DNA of 16,775 nt from Nitrospirota bacterium (GCA_005877565.1 VBOK01000183.1:1-16775); one strand, 5' to 3'. Shown: positions 1-9,406, counted from the stretch's first letter. The notes: generated by a model from the letters alone, not told the origin. Made by a program: numbers and translations.

Positions 1-308
1 GTGGCATGCCGAGCTCCGGGAACTCGTAAAAGTCCGGAAAACATAACTGCCAACCAAGAGCTGGCACTCGCTGCTTAATTAAGCGGTGACGTCTCTCTCC
101 TGATGCCTGCGCGGGGGAAGAGGCGACGATAGCGGGCTGGTCCGGCGCTGGTGCTCAGCGGCGACGGGCGAGACACACTGGGCTAGCAACCGTTCTAAGC
201 CTGCCGCAGGGCGTGGACGGAAGCGAACCCCCAAATCGGCGGCTACGCATGTAGAAGCCCTTCGCTGACGGTCTTCGGACCCGGGTTCAACTCCCGGCGC
301 CTCCACCA
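1..308 (+). ncRNA. ssrA: tmRNA (ssrA), 3' part, 5' end cut by the window edge
   Basis: Transfer-messenger RNA rescues ribosomes stalled on broken mRNAs and tags the nascent peptide for proteolysis. The 3' end is tRNA-like: a T-arm with a 5-bp stem (281-285 with 293-297) around a 7-nt TTCAACT loop, then the 3' acceptor strand CGCCTCC (298-304), discriminator A305 and encoded CCA (306-308). Near the 5' side is the resume region, followed by an in-frame tag of nine codons and TAA. The missing 5' acceptor strand, expected as GGGGGCG or similar, should lie within about 30 nt upstream of the window. The next gene converges on this one with only two bases between them, so no intrinsic terminator fits between. 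Confidence 0.93.
49..78 (+). other. tmRNA tag-peptide reading frame (ANQELALAA, stop TAA)
   Basis: The resume codon is GCC (49-51), followed by AAC CAA GAG CTG GCA CTC GCT GCT and TAA (76-78). With the alanine carried by the tmRNA itself, the appended peptide would be AANQELALAA. It ends in the hydrophobic ALAA expected of a ClpXP/ClpAP degron, as in the E. coli tag AANDENYALAA. A TTAA follows the stop at 79. The reading is direct from sequence. The resume codon is inferred by analogy with other tmRNAs. Confidence 0.88.
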
Positions 309-310
309 TT

Positions 311-2050
311 TTACTTGGCGTCTTTGGCGCAGCGGAACCCGCGGTCGGTGCTGGGGGCCGACGGGTAACTCCGCGACCGAAGCGCGGAACGTTGGAGTAG
401 CCCGGAGTCGTACCACGACCCGCCTCGCACCACCTTCTCCTCACCGTCTGCGGGCCCTTTCGGATTCCGGTCCAGCTCGTACTTGTAGGAGGTCTTGTCA
501 TACCAGTCCGCCACCCATTCCGAGACATTGCCCGCCAGGTCGTAGATCCCATAGGGGCTCCGTCCGGCCTCCAGACTCCCGACGATGGCAAGCACGTCGT
601 AGCCTTTCCACTCGCAGCACTTGTTGAAGTTCGCGTGCCGGGACGTCGGCGCCTCGTTGCCCCAGGGGTATTCTCGGCCGTCCGTGCCACGGGCGGCCTT
701 CTCCCATTCGGCTTCGGTCGGCAGGCGCGTACCGGCCCACCGGCAGTAGGCGTCAGCATCCTCCCATGTCACGCCAATGACGGGCCGGTCCCCATGGCTC
801 ACCAAGCCCGCCTCGCTCCATTTAAACGGCAGCTGTCGCCCGGTCGCCTGCAGGAATCTGGCGTAGCGCGAGGTGGTGACTTCGTACTTGTCCATATAGA
901 AAGCGTCGAGATAGACCGGGTGTCTGGGGTTATCAATACTGTCGCCGCCCATCGTGAACTCGCCGGCGGGCACCAGCACCATCGGTGAGCCGTCCTTACC
1001 GATCAGCTCCTGGCCTGCAGGCGGGGGTATAAGAGGCGTAAAGGGTCGCACGCGAGCCTCTTCAATCGGCTTCGAGCGCTCTTCCGTGCGGCGGCGTTCT
1101 TCAGTCAGCTTGCGCTGCGCCTCTTCGCGGAGGAGAGCTTGTTGCTCAGCCTGCTTCTTGGCACGGTCTTCCTGCTCCCGGGCGAGGCGCTCCTGCGTGG
1201 CGTGCCTCTCCGCCTCCTGCCGGGCTTGCTCCGCCGCGTCTTGTCGGGCTTTTTCTTCAGCGAGTCGGTTGCGTTCCGTCTCTAATCGTTTTTGCTCAGC
1301 TTGTTGTTTGTCCAGCGTTTCCTGCTCGCGGGCCACCCGCTCGGCCTCCAGCCGGGCTTGTTCCTCTGCAGCGCGCCTGGTTTCTTCTGCGGCGAGCCTG
1401 TTGCGTTCCTCCTCCTGCCGTCTTGCAGCGTCCAATTTCGCGTGCTCTTCCGCCTGCCGTTGTTCTTGTTCAAGGGCCTGACGTTCAGCCTGGAGGTTTG
1501 GTGGGGCGAGGCGGACCTCCCTCGCGACCCCGGCCATCACGTGAAACAGATGCACCTGATTGGCTTTCCTGTCCTGCAGTTCTTCCTGGATTGCGGCGTC
1601 CGTCAGCAACGTCTCCGGCGTCTGGGGCGCCCCCTCAACCGGCACCCACCACTGCAGACGGTCGTCCTTGTCGTATTGCGCGTGGCCGGCGAAGTAGATC
1701 AGAACAACATCGTCAGGTTTCGCTTCGTTGCCCAGGCGAAAGAGGGCATAGGCAATGTTCTGCCTCGTGGCCTGCTCGTTGAACAGCGCGATGAGCCGCT
1801 CGCGCCGGACCCCGTAGCGCTGCGCGAGTTCGTCGCGCACCTCCATCGCGTCCTTGACTGCGGTCTGCAACGGAAGCTCATGGTGGTAGTTGTCGATGCC
1901 GATGATCAATGCCCAGTATTCGCCCGTGGTCGGCCCGCCGGCGGGCTGCGGAGGGAGCGACAGGTTCTGGATTTCTGCAGGCGCAACCGGCGCGGTGAGC
2001 AAGGCGGCAAGAGCCACTATCAACGAACGGGCGCGCGCAAGGCGTTTCAC
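311..2050 (-). CDS. exported caspase-like / coiled-coil / FGE-like domain protein; caspase cysteine missing
   Basis: A 579-residue protein of unknown role. The GTG start at 2050 is chosen because GAGGAA precedes it and a signal peptide follows: basic MKRLARAR, a hydrophobic run to about residue 20, then Ala-rich APVAPAE. Residues 45-170 resemble the caspase (peptidase C14) p20 fold: WALIIGIDNY, then YFAGH with the catalytic histidine at 123. Where the family has a D-x-C-x-G segment, this protein reads VHLFHVMAG (166-174), and no p10-like part follows. Residues 185-333 are a Glu/Arg/Gln/Ala-rich coiled coil. Residues 345-576 are a formylglycine-generating-enzyme-like (SUMF1/EgtB-type) domain with VPAGEFTMG, RLPTEAEWEKAARG, YPWGN, DLAGNVSEWVADWY, VRGGSW and a terminal GFRCA. 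The usual FGE active-site cysteines after GGSW are absent. A non-enzymatic binding or scaffold role in the periplasm is an inference. Confidence 0.82.
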   Translation of the reverse strand: MKRLARARSLIVALAALLTAPVAPAEIQNLSLPPQPAGGPTTGEYWALIIGIDNYHHELPLQTAVKDAMEVRDELAQRYGVRRERLIALFNEQATRQNIAYALFRLGNEAKPDDVVLIYFAGHAQYDKDDRLQWWVPVEGAPQTPETLLTDAAIQEELQDRKANQVHLFHVMAGVAREVRLAPPNLQAERQALEQEQRQAEEHAKLDAARRQEEERNRLAAEETRRAAEEQARLEAERVAREQETLDKQQAEQKRLETERNRLAEEKARQDAAEQARQEAERHATQERLAREQEDRAKKQAEQQALLREEAQRKLTEERRRTEERSKPIEEARVRPFTPLIPPPAGQELIGKDGSPMVLVPAGEFTMGGDSIDNPRHPVYLDAFYMDKYEVTTSRYARFLQATGRQLPFKWSEAGLVSHGDRPVIGVTWEDADAYCRWAGTRLPTEAEWEKAARGTDGREYPWGNEAPTSRHANFNKCCEWKGYDVLAIVGSLEAGRSPYGIYDLAGNVSEWVADWYDKTSYKYELDRNPKGPADGEEKVVRGGSWYDSGLLQRSALRSRSYPSAPSTDRGFRCAKDAK

Positions 2051-2176
2051 GGATGAGTTCCTCTGGCAGGACAGCAAAGCAGAGCGTAGGCTACAGAAAG
2101 CAGGAGACGATAGCAAGCACGGTGGCACCACGAGCTTTTCTTTTGCGACGGGCTCCTCTACTATAGGTACGTCCCT

Positions 2177-3169
2177 ATGGCGGAGCGAAGACCACGGAAA
2201 GCAAAGGACACGGGCACCGTGCGGCGGCGGAAGACCGCTGGGGTCTCGACTGGGCTGGCGGCGGCGGAGCTGCTGGCGGCGGCGCCTCCAGGAGAGATCG
2301 CCGAACTCCATCGCGCGATCGAGGACGACGGCGGGAAGGTGCTCGCCGTATACCGTGAGCCCTTCGGCGGACGCTGGCTCCTCATGGCCGCGCTCCCGAT
2401 TGAGAAGGTGGAGCCCACCCCCTACCAACGCAACCTCTCGGAGACGCACGTCCGCAAGCTCGAGGCCGTGATCGGCAAGCTCGGGCGCTTCCTCGATCCG
2501 ATCATCGCGGTGCGCGCGCCGCAAGTAGGCACGGCCAGATATTGGACGCCGAACGGCCACCATCGCCTCTCGGCCATGAAGACCCTGGGCGCGAAGAGCA
2601 TCACGGCGATCGTGGTGCCGGAGGCCGCTGCGGCCTATCAGATCCTTGCGCTGAACACCGAGAAGGCACACAATTTGCGGGAGAAGGCGCTGGAGGTCAT
2701 CCGTATGTACAAGGAGCTGGCGAGGCTCGACAGCGCCACGGAGGAGACTTACGCGCTGGAGTTCGAGGAGCCGGCCCTCATCACGCTGGGCCTCTGTTAC
2801 GAGGAGCGGCCGCGGTTCAGCGGCGGCGCTTACCATCCGGTGCTCAAGCGCGTGGATCAGTTCATGAAGGGCTCCTTGCGCGCTGCGTTGGAGGCCCGCC
2901 AGGCGCGGGCCAAAACCGTGCTGGCGCTGGACGACCTGGTCGTCCAGAAGGTCGAGGCGTTGAAGGCCAGAGGCCTCACCAGCCCGTACCTCAAGAGCTT
3001 CGTCGTCGCGCGGATCAATCCGATTCGCTTCCGGCCCAAGGAGGCCGAACCGCTCTCATTCGATGAGACCTTCGACCGCATGACCAAGGCGGCTGGCAAG
3101 CTGAACCCCGACACGATTGCGATGGACGACCTGGCCCGATCCGGCGGCGCGCCGGATGAGGGAGACTGA
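2177..3169 (+). CDS. stand-alone ParB/Spo0J N-domain-like protein
   Basis: A 330-residue protein. Residues 1-22 are very basic. Residues about 73-165 match the ParB/RepB/Spo0J N-terminal fold: LPIEKVEPTPYQRN, then GHHRLSAMK (127-135) where ParB has the CTP-binding GERRxxA, then LNTEKAHNLREK where ParB has ENxQR. The rest (170-330) is helical and charged. I see no clear ParB helix-turn-helix or C-terminal dimerisation motif. It is clearly distinct from the chromosomal ParB at 11134. ParB-N domains also occur in nucleases, Srx-like enzymes and transcription regulators, so the function is open. The start has only a weak Shine-Dalgarno (TAGG, 9 nt upstream). The gene is divergent from the caspase-like gene across 126 bp and lies 21 nt before a response regulator, probably in one transcript. 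Confidence 0.78.
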   Translation: MAERRPRKAKDTGTVRRRKTAGVSTGLAAAELLAAAPPGEIAELHRAIEDDGGKVLAVYREPFGGRWLLMAALPIEKVEPTPYQRNLSETHVRKLEAVIGKLGRFLDPIIAVRAPQVGTARYWTPNGHHRLSAMKTLGAKSITAIVVPEAAAAYQILALNTEKAHNLREKALEVIRMYKELARLDSATEETYALEFEEPALITLGLCYEERPRFSGGAYHPVLKRVDQFMKGSLRAALEARQARAKTVLALDDLVVQKVEALKARGLTSPYLKSFVVARINPIRFRPKEAEPLSFDETFDRMTKAAGKLNPDTIAMDDLARSGGAPDEGD

Positions 3170-3190
3170 CTGCAGTAACAGGATGGAGGA

Positions 3191-3562
3191 ATGGCCAGGA
3201 TTCTGTTCATCGATGATGACGTGCAGACCTTGGACCTCTTCGGGCAGATTCTCGAGGGAGCAGGCCACGAGGTAATCAGGGCCCGGGACGGAGTCACAGG
3301 GATCGCACTTTACCGGGAAAACCCCACGGACCTGATCATCACCGATATCATGATGCCGGTGAAAGACGGCATGGAAGTCATCAATGAATTGAAACGGGAC
3401 TTTCCCCAGGCGAAGATCATCGCCATCTCCGGTACGGATCGGGAGGTGCGGCGCGAGTTCTTCTTCGACGTCTCAAGGATCCTGGGAGCCAAGCGCACAT
3501 TTCATAAGCCGATCGATCCGGTGGAATTGCTGCAGGCGATCCGGGATCTGGCTCCGGACTAG
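3191..3562 (+). CDS. single-domain response regulator (CheY-like receiver)
   Basis: A 123-residue receiver domain with no output domain. The phosphorylation site is complete: acidic D9/D10 in LFIDDD, phospho-acceptor D52 in ITDIMMP, S80 in AISG (switch Ser/Thr) and K106 in HKP. It would accept phosphate from a histidine kinase, but none is encoded in the window. The start at 3191 follows AGGATGGAGGA, which offers a purine-rich ribosome site at 3180-3183. Because it directly follows the ParB-N-like gene in the same direction, co-transcription is likely and a shared pathway possible. It ends 13 bp before the -35 box of the rpmH promoter. Confidence 0.9.
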   Translation: MARILFIDDDVQTLDLFGQILEGAGHEVIRARDGVTGIALYRENPTDLIITDIMMPVKDGMEVINELKRDFPQAKIIAISGTDREVRREFFFDVSRILGAKRTFHKPIDPVELLQAIRDLAPD

Positions 3563-3575
3563 CTCGGCTACGCGA

Positions 3576-3604
3576 TTGACACCCACTGGCACCACTCTTA
3601 TAAT
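3576..3604 (+). promoter_or_regulatory. perfect sigma70-type promoter for the rpmH operon
   Basis: TTGACA at 3576-3581, a 17-bp spacer, and TATAAT at 3599-3604. Both hexamers match the E. coli housekeeping consensus exactly at the optimal spacing. The predicted transcription start is near 3611, giving a leader of about 90 nt before rpmH. This fits the very high expression expected for ribosomal protein L34 and RNase P protein. Confidence 0.88.
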
Positions 3605-3647
3605 GCGCCTTCGGCATTGATAGAGTACGGCCAAAGGTATTGAGTAT

Positions 3648-3672
3648 CCGGCACAGCTGATCCACGTGCCGG
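3648..3672 (+). promoter_or_regulatory. hairpin in the rpmH mRNA leader
   Basis: CCGGCAC (3648-3654) and GTGCCGG (3666-3672) are perfect complements separated by 11 nt. The hairpin sits about 28 nt upstream of the rpmH start and 17 nt before its GGGAGG. No T-run follows, so it is not an intrinsic terminator. It could stabilise the mRNA or mediate feedback, but nothing in the sequence decides this. Confidence 0.4.
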
Positions 3673-3700
3673 TCCAACGAGTTCAGTTGGGAGGTTTCGC

Positions 3701-3838
3701 ATGTCCGCCACGATGCGGCAGCCCTCGAATTTGGCGCGAAAACGTACGCACGGGTTCCTCGAAAGGATGAAGACCAAAGGCGGTCGCAAGGTCCTGGCAC
3801 GCCGTAGGGCCAAGGGACGGCACAGGCTGACCGTCTGA
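3701..3838 (+). CDS. rpmH: 50S ribosomal protein L34
   Basis: A 45-residue, extremely basic protein, the normal length for bacterial L34 (44-47). It carries the family core RKRTHGF at residues 13-19, then RMKTKGGRKVLARRRAKGRHRLTV to the end. The N-terminus (MSATMRQPSN) is divergent from the usual MKRTYQPS. The QPS is retained but one residue later, so the start at 3701 rather than the internal ATG at 3713 gives the expected length. GGGAGG at 3689-3694 lies 6 nt upstream. It is the first gene of a tight operon and is followed by rnpA after 11 bp, as in most bacteria. Confidence 0.95.
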   Translation: MSATMRQPSNLARKRTHGFLERMKTKGGRKVLARRRAKGRHRLTV

Positions 3839-3849
3839 CTCGGAGATCG

Positions 3850-4218
3850 GTGGTTTCGCCCCGCTCCGCCCGCTCCCCGTATCTCCTTCGTAACAGCGCT
3901 GCGATCCGGTTGGTTCTCAAGGAAGGCAGGCGGGTGTCGTGCCCGCTGTTCACCCTGCTCTACCGCCGGAATGCCTTGGCCCACACGCGCGTCGGGGTGG
4001 TGGTGGGCAAGAAACTGGGCGGTGCGGTGTGGCGCAACCGCTCCAAGCGACGGTTTAGGGAGTTGGCTCGCCTGAGCCTGCCTCGGCTGTCGGCTGGCCT
4101 GGACTTGCTGATCTTGCCGAAACGGGAATCCGTGATCGAGCCCGCCGAGTACCTGCGCGAAAGCTGGAAGGCGCTCTTGGCGCGGGCGAAGCTGCTGGCC
4201 CCAGGGGGCACCCCATGA
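3850..4218 (+). CDS. rnpA: ribonuclease P protein component
   Basis: A 122-residue protein subunit of RNase P, which cooperates with the RNA subunit to remove the 5' leader of precursor tRNAs. The signature WRNRSKRRFREL (residues about 60-71) matches the conserved RNR-x-KR-x-x-RE RNA-binding motif, preceded by the typical RVGVVVGKKLGGAV strand-turn. The start is GTG with CGGAGA just upstream. ATG is not available nearby in frame. It lies 11 bp after rpmH, and its last four bases (ATGA) overlap the yidD start, which implies translational coupling. The length is typical of the family. Confidence 0.93.
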   Translation: MVSPRSARSPYLLRNSAAIRLVLKEGRRVSCPLFTLLYRRNALAHTRVGVVVGKKLGGAVWRNRSKRRFRELARLSLPRLSAGLDLLILPKRESVIEPAEYLRESWKALLARAKLLAPGGTP

Positions 4219-4424
4219 CGCGGATCCTCGTGGCTTTGATCGCCTTCTATCAGCGGTGGCTCTCGCCGCTCGGTCCGCCCTGCTGCCGATTCGCGCCCAC
4301 ATGCTCGACCTATGCGCGCGAGTCGCTGGTGCGCCATGGTCTGGCGCGGGGCCTCGTCCTAGCTGTGTGGCGCTTGCTCAAGTGCCATCCGTTCCATCGT
4401 GGGGGCTACGACCCAGTCCGCTGA
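4215..4424 (+). CDS. yidD: membrane protein insertion efficiency factor YidD
   Basis: A 69-residue YidD-family protein. The hallmark is the cysteine/proline-rich segment CCRFAPTCSTYARESLVRHG (residues 23-42), followed by KCHPFHRGGYDPV at the C-terminus. An amphipathic or hydrophobic N-terminal helix (residues 3-17) would hold it at the inner face of the cytoplasmic membrane, where it assists YidC/Sec insertion. The start overlaps the rnpA stop (ATGA), and yidC begins 11 bp later, the standard rnpA-yidD-yidC order. A frame shifted from this one is open upstream of yidC, but the family match places the real gene here. Confidence 0.94.
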   Translation: MTRILVALIAFYQRWLSPLGPPCCRFAPTCSTYARESLVRHGLARGLVLAVWRLLKCHPFHRGGYDPVR

Positions 4425-4435
4425 GGAAGAGTCAT

Positions 4436-6106
4436 ATGGAAAAGCGCATCATCCTCTTCCTCGTCCTCTCGATGGCCGTCATCGTGCTCTATCCGTATTT
4501 GCTGGAGAAGATGGGCCTCGCCAGACGGCCGGCTCCGGCGGCGTCCAGGGCCGTCGCCCCGAAGAAGGACGCCGGCGCGCCGGCCACGGCGACGGTGCCC
4601 GCCGTGCCTTCCGCGCAGGTCCTGCCCACCCCCGCCCCGTCTGCCCGGGTGCCGACATCGGCCACTGAGGCGCGCGAACAGGAGGTGACGGTCGAGACCG
4701 ATCTCGTCAAGGTCGTGCTCTCGAACCGCGGCGGGGTGATCAAGCGCTGGGAGCTCAAACGGTATTTGACGAGCGACCCCAAGGACCCCAAGCCCATCCA
4801 GCTCGTGCCCCCCCTGGCGAAGGACGTGTCGCTCACGCTCCCGTTGACCGTGGAGGTCCCGGACAGCAAACTGCAGGAGCGACTCTCTCGAGGGCTCTAT
4901 GCAGTATCGGGCAAAGACGTCGCCCTCAGCGCGGCCCAGCCCGCCGCCGACATCGGCTTCTCCTACGCGGATCCGGAGACGGGTGTGCAGGTCAGCAAGC
5001 GCCTCACCTTCCACCACAACAGCTACCTGGTGGACCTGGTCGTGGAGACCGCCGGCGTGGCCAGCTCGACCACCCTGTCGCTCGGCACGAACTTCGGGAT
5101 CCATGAGTGGCAGCAGGGCTTCGTCGGCTTCATCGGCCCGGCCACGTTCATCAGCGGCAAGCTAGACAGGACGACTCCTGATAAGGAAGATCTCCGGGCG
5201 GGGCAGGTGACCTGGGCCGCCTTGCAGGACAAGTACTTCCTGGCGGCCGTGATCCCGGCCGATCCTGGGACCCGCATCGCCGTCGTGCGCAAGGAAGGCG
5301 AGAAGCTGGTGTCGGTGGGTCTGCGCACCCCGGCTACCGCCGGGCCACTGCGCAGCAAGTACCGGCTCTATGTCGGCCCGAAGGAATACGACACGCTGGC
5401 AGTCCTCAAGCTCGAACTGGAGGAGACGATCGACTTCGGCTGGTTCATCTACGGGAGCTGGTCCATCGTGCGGGCGGTGGCCAAGCCCCTGTTCTATGCG
5501 ATCCGCTACCTCCACGAGATCACGCATAACTACGGAGTCGCGATCATCTTGATCACGGTCTTCATAAAGCTGCTGCTCGCACCCCTGGCGTACAAGAGCT
5601 ACAAGTCGATGAAAGCCATGGCGGCCGTGCAGCCAGAGATGATGGCGCTGCAGAAGAAGTACGCCGATGACCGCGAGCGGCTCAACAAGGAACTCATGAA
5701 GTTCTACAAGGAGCGGAAGGTGAACCCGGTCGGCGGCTGCCTGCCGATGTTCTTCCAGATCCCCGTGTTCGTCGCGCTCTTCAATATCCTGTACATGACC
5801 ATTGAGCTCAGGCAGGCGCCGTTCATCCTATGGGTGAAGGATCTCTCAGTGCAGGACCCCTACTACGTTCTGCCGATCCTCATGGGGGTTACCATGTTCA
5901 TCCAACAGAAGATCCAGCCGACCACCATGGACCCCAAGCAGGCGCAGATCATGCTGCTGCTGCCGGTGTTCCTCACGTTCCTGTTCATCACTTTCCCGGC
6001 CGGGCTCGTGCTCTACTGGTTGACGAATAACGTACTCACGATCGCCCAGCAAGTCATCACGGACCGGTACCTCTTGCCCAGGACTGCGGTTCCGGCTACT
6101 AAATGA
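4436..6106 (+). CDS. yidC: membrane protein insertase YidC (large periplasmic-domain type)
   Basis: A 556-residue inner-membrane insertase that integrates and folds membrane proteins alone or with SecYEG. The start at 4436 is chosen over the longer open frame because GAGGA lies 8 nt upstream and the protein then begins MEKRIILFLVLSM, the usual signal-anchor helix (5-22). A Pro/Ala-rich linker follows (about 30-78), then the periplasmic beta-sandwich domain (about 80-340). The conserved core has membrane segments near 367-390, 436-458, 480-498 and 508-540. The groove arginine of E. coli YidC is represented by K378 (TVFIKLLLAPL), a substitution I expect in many lineages. A double-membrane cell is implied by the large periplasmic domain. 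mnmE follows after 6 bp. Confidence 0.95.
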   Translation: MEKRIILFLVLSMAVIVLYPYLLEKMGLARRPAPAASRAVAPKKDAGAPATATVPAVPSAQVLPTPAPSARVPTSATEAREQEVTVETDLVKVVLSNRGGVIKRWELKRYLTSDPKDPKPIQLVPPLAKDVSLTLPLTVEVPDSKLQERLSRGLYAVSGKDVALSAAQPAADIGFSYADPETGVQVSKRLTFHHNSYLVDLVVETAGVASSTTLSLGTNFGIHEWQQGFVGFIGPATFISGKLDRTTPDKEDLRAGQVTWAALQDKYFLAAVIPADPGTRIAVVRKEGEKLVSVGLRTPATAGPLRSKYRLYVGPKEYDTLAVLKLELEETIDFGWFIYGSWSIVRAVAKPLFYAIRYLHEITHNYGVAIILITVFIKLLLAPLAYKSYKSMKAMAAVQPEMMALQKKYADDRERLNKELMKFYKERKVNPVGGCLPMFFQIPVFVALFNILYMTIELRQAPFILWVKDLSVQDPYYVLPILMGVTMFIQQKIQPTTMDPKQAQIMLLLPVFLTFLFITFPAGLVLYWLTNNVLTIAQQVITDRYLLPRTAVPATK

Positions 6107-6112
6107 CCCCCC

Positions 6113-7494
6113 ATGAATGTCGGTGACACGATCTGCGCGATTGCCACTCCGCCTGGTGAGGGCGGGATCGGTATCATCCGGCTGTCCGGCGAAAAGGCCA
6201 TCGACATTGCCTCGGCGGTCTTCGTCGGCTCCGGAGGCCGGACGGTCTGTGACTACAAGACCCACACGCTGCATCACGGCGAGCTGCGCGCGCCCGACAC
6301 CAGCGCGCGTATCGACGAGGTCTTGGTCGCCGTCATGAAGGCGCCCCGCAGCTACACGTGCGAGGACGTAGTGGAGTTCCATTGCCACGGCGGTCCCCTG
6401 GTGCTCCGCTTGGGACTTGAGGTGCTGATCCGCAGCGGTGCGCGGCTGGCCGAGCCGGGCGAGTTCACGAAGCGCGCGTTCCTCAACGGCCGGCTGGACC
6501 TCGCGCAGGCGGAGGCGGTCATAGACCTGATCCAGGCCCGGTCGCAGACCGGCCTGCGGGTTGCGTTGGAGCAGCTCCGAGGGGCCCTATCCGACGAGCT
6601 CGGCCGGATCCGTGAAGGCCTGACGCGCCTGTTGGTGGAGATCGAGGCCGGCATCGATTTTTCCGACGAGGGCATCACGTTCATCTCACCGCAGGCCCTG
6701 GCCGCTGGCATTGAAAAGGTTGCCGAGCGCGTCGAGCGGCTCATCCGGACCGCCGAGGACGGGCGCATCCTGCGGGAAGGCGTGACGGCCGCGCTGGTCG
6801 GGCGGCCCAACGTGGGCAAGTCCAGCCTGCTGAACGCGCTGGCAAGGGCGGACCGCGCGATCGTGACGCCAATCCCCGGTACGACGCGGGACGTCCTGGA
6901 GGAGTTCGTCAATGTGCGCGGCATCCCCGTGCGCCTGCAGGACACGGCCGGCCTGCGGGAGACCCAGGATATCGTCGAGCTCGAAGGGGTGCGCCGCACG
7001 CACGACGCGCTGGCCCGCGCCGAGCTGGTCTTGGTGGTCCTCGACGGGAGCATGCCACTCGATCCTGAAGACCGTCGCACGTTGGAGTTGCTCCAAGAGA
7101 AGTCGGCGGTGCTGGTCGTGAACAAGGCGGACCTTCTACCCCGCGTGGAGCCCGCGGACTTCAAGGGTTTCGCCGGGCCACGCCGGACCGTCTGGACCTC
7201 GGCGACCACGGGGGCCGGCTTGGACGAGCTGCGGGACGCGATCCGCGACACCGTGCTCACGCAGGGGTTGGAGCCGAGCGAGGGCGTGCTGATCACCCAC
7301 CTGCGGCACCGCTCGGCCCTGGAGCGGGCCAAGACCTCGCTCGATCAGGCGCGTGTGTCGGTCCGGCGGCACATGGCGGCCGAGTGCATCGCGGCGGATC
7401 TGCGGGTGGCCATCAACGCGATCGGCGAAATCATCGGCGAGACGACGACGGACGACATCCTCGACCGCATCTTCAAGGAGTTCTGCATCGGGAA

Positions 7495-7498
<4 letters not shown>
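6113..7498 (+). CDS. mnmE: tRNA modification GTPase MnmE
   Basis: A 461-residue GTPase that, with MnmG, installs the aminomethyl-type group on carbon 5 of wobble uridine 34. The N-terminal folate-binding domain begins DTICAIATPPGEGGIGIIRLSG. The G domain holds G1 GRPNVGKSS (230-238), G2-region PGTTRD, G3 DTAG (277-280) and G4 NKAD (337-340). The C-terminus ends in the invariant CIGK (458-461), whose cysteine is conserved in the family. The length is normal. No clear Shine-Dalgarno precedes the ATG, so translation is probably coupled to yidC 6 bp upstream. The last four bases (ATGA) overlap the mnmG start, which suits the 2:2 complex of the two products. Confidence 0.96.
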
Positions 7499-9381
<1,883 letters not shown>

Positions 9382-9390
9382 TCGCGTCAA

Positions 9391-9406
9391 TGTTCCACGT
9401 GGAACA
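9391..9406 (+). promoter_or_regulatory. parS: parS centromere site 1 (overlaps the rsmG start codon)
   Basis: TGTTCCACGTGGAACA is a perfect 16-bp palindrome of the bacterial parS family (compare TGTTTCACGTGAAACA). ParB, encoded at 11134, should load here as a CTP-dependent clamp. The last base is the A of the rsmG ATG at 9406, so bound ParB would cover the rsmG translation start region in DNA. Confidence 0.93.

Noticed and set aside
281..308. tmRNA 3' end as an integration attachment site for the genes at 311-3562
   Set aside because: No second copy of the tmRNA 3' sequence, integrase or other mobility gene is visible in the window.
311..500. FGE/C-lectin-like C-terminus as target of a diversity-generating retroelement
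   Set aside because: No reverse transcriptase, template repeat or accessory gene is present nearby.
79..759. 226-codon open frame on the minus strand opposite the tmRNA
   Set aside because: It overlaps ssrA and the 3' end of the FGE-like gene, its composition is that of an antisense GC-rich frame, and no family is recognisable.
1537..1553. TCACGTGAAACA, resembling the right half of a parS site
   Set aside because: The left half does not match, and it is inside coding sequence for the VHLFHVMAG segment.
635..2471. Several open frames on the plus strand across the caspase-like gene
   Set aside because: They are Ser/Cys/Arg-rich mirror frames of the coiled-coil coding strand. The minus-strand frame has clear domains, a signal peptide and a ribosome site.
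3659..3675. CACGTG with a parS-like left half in the rpmH leader
   Set aside because: The right half fails at nearly every position, and the bases are better explained by the leader hairpin.
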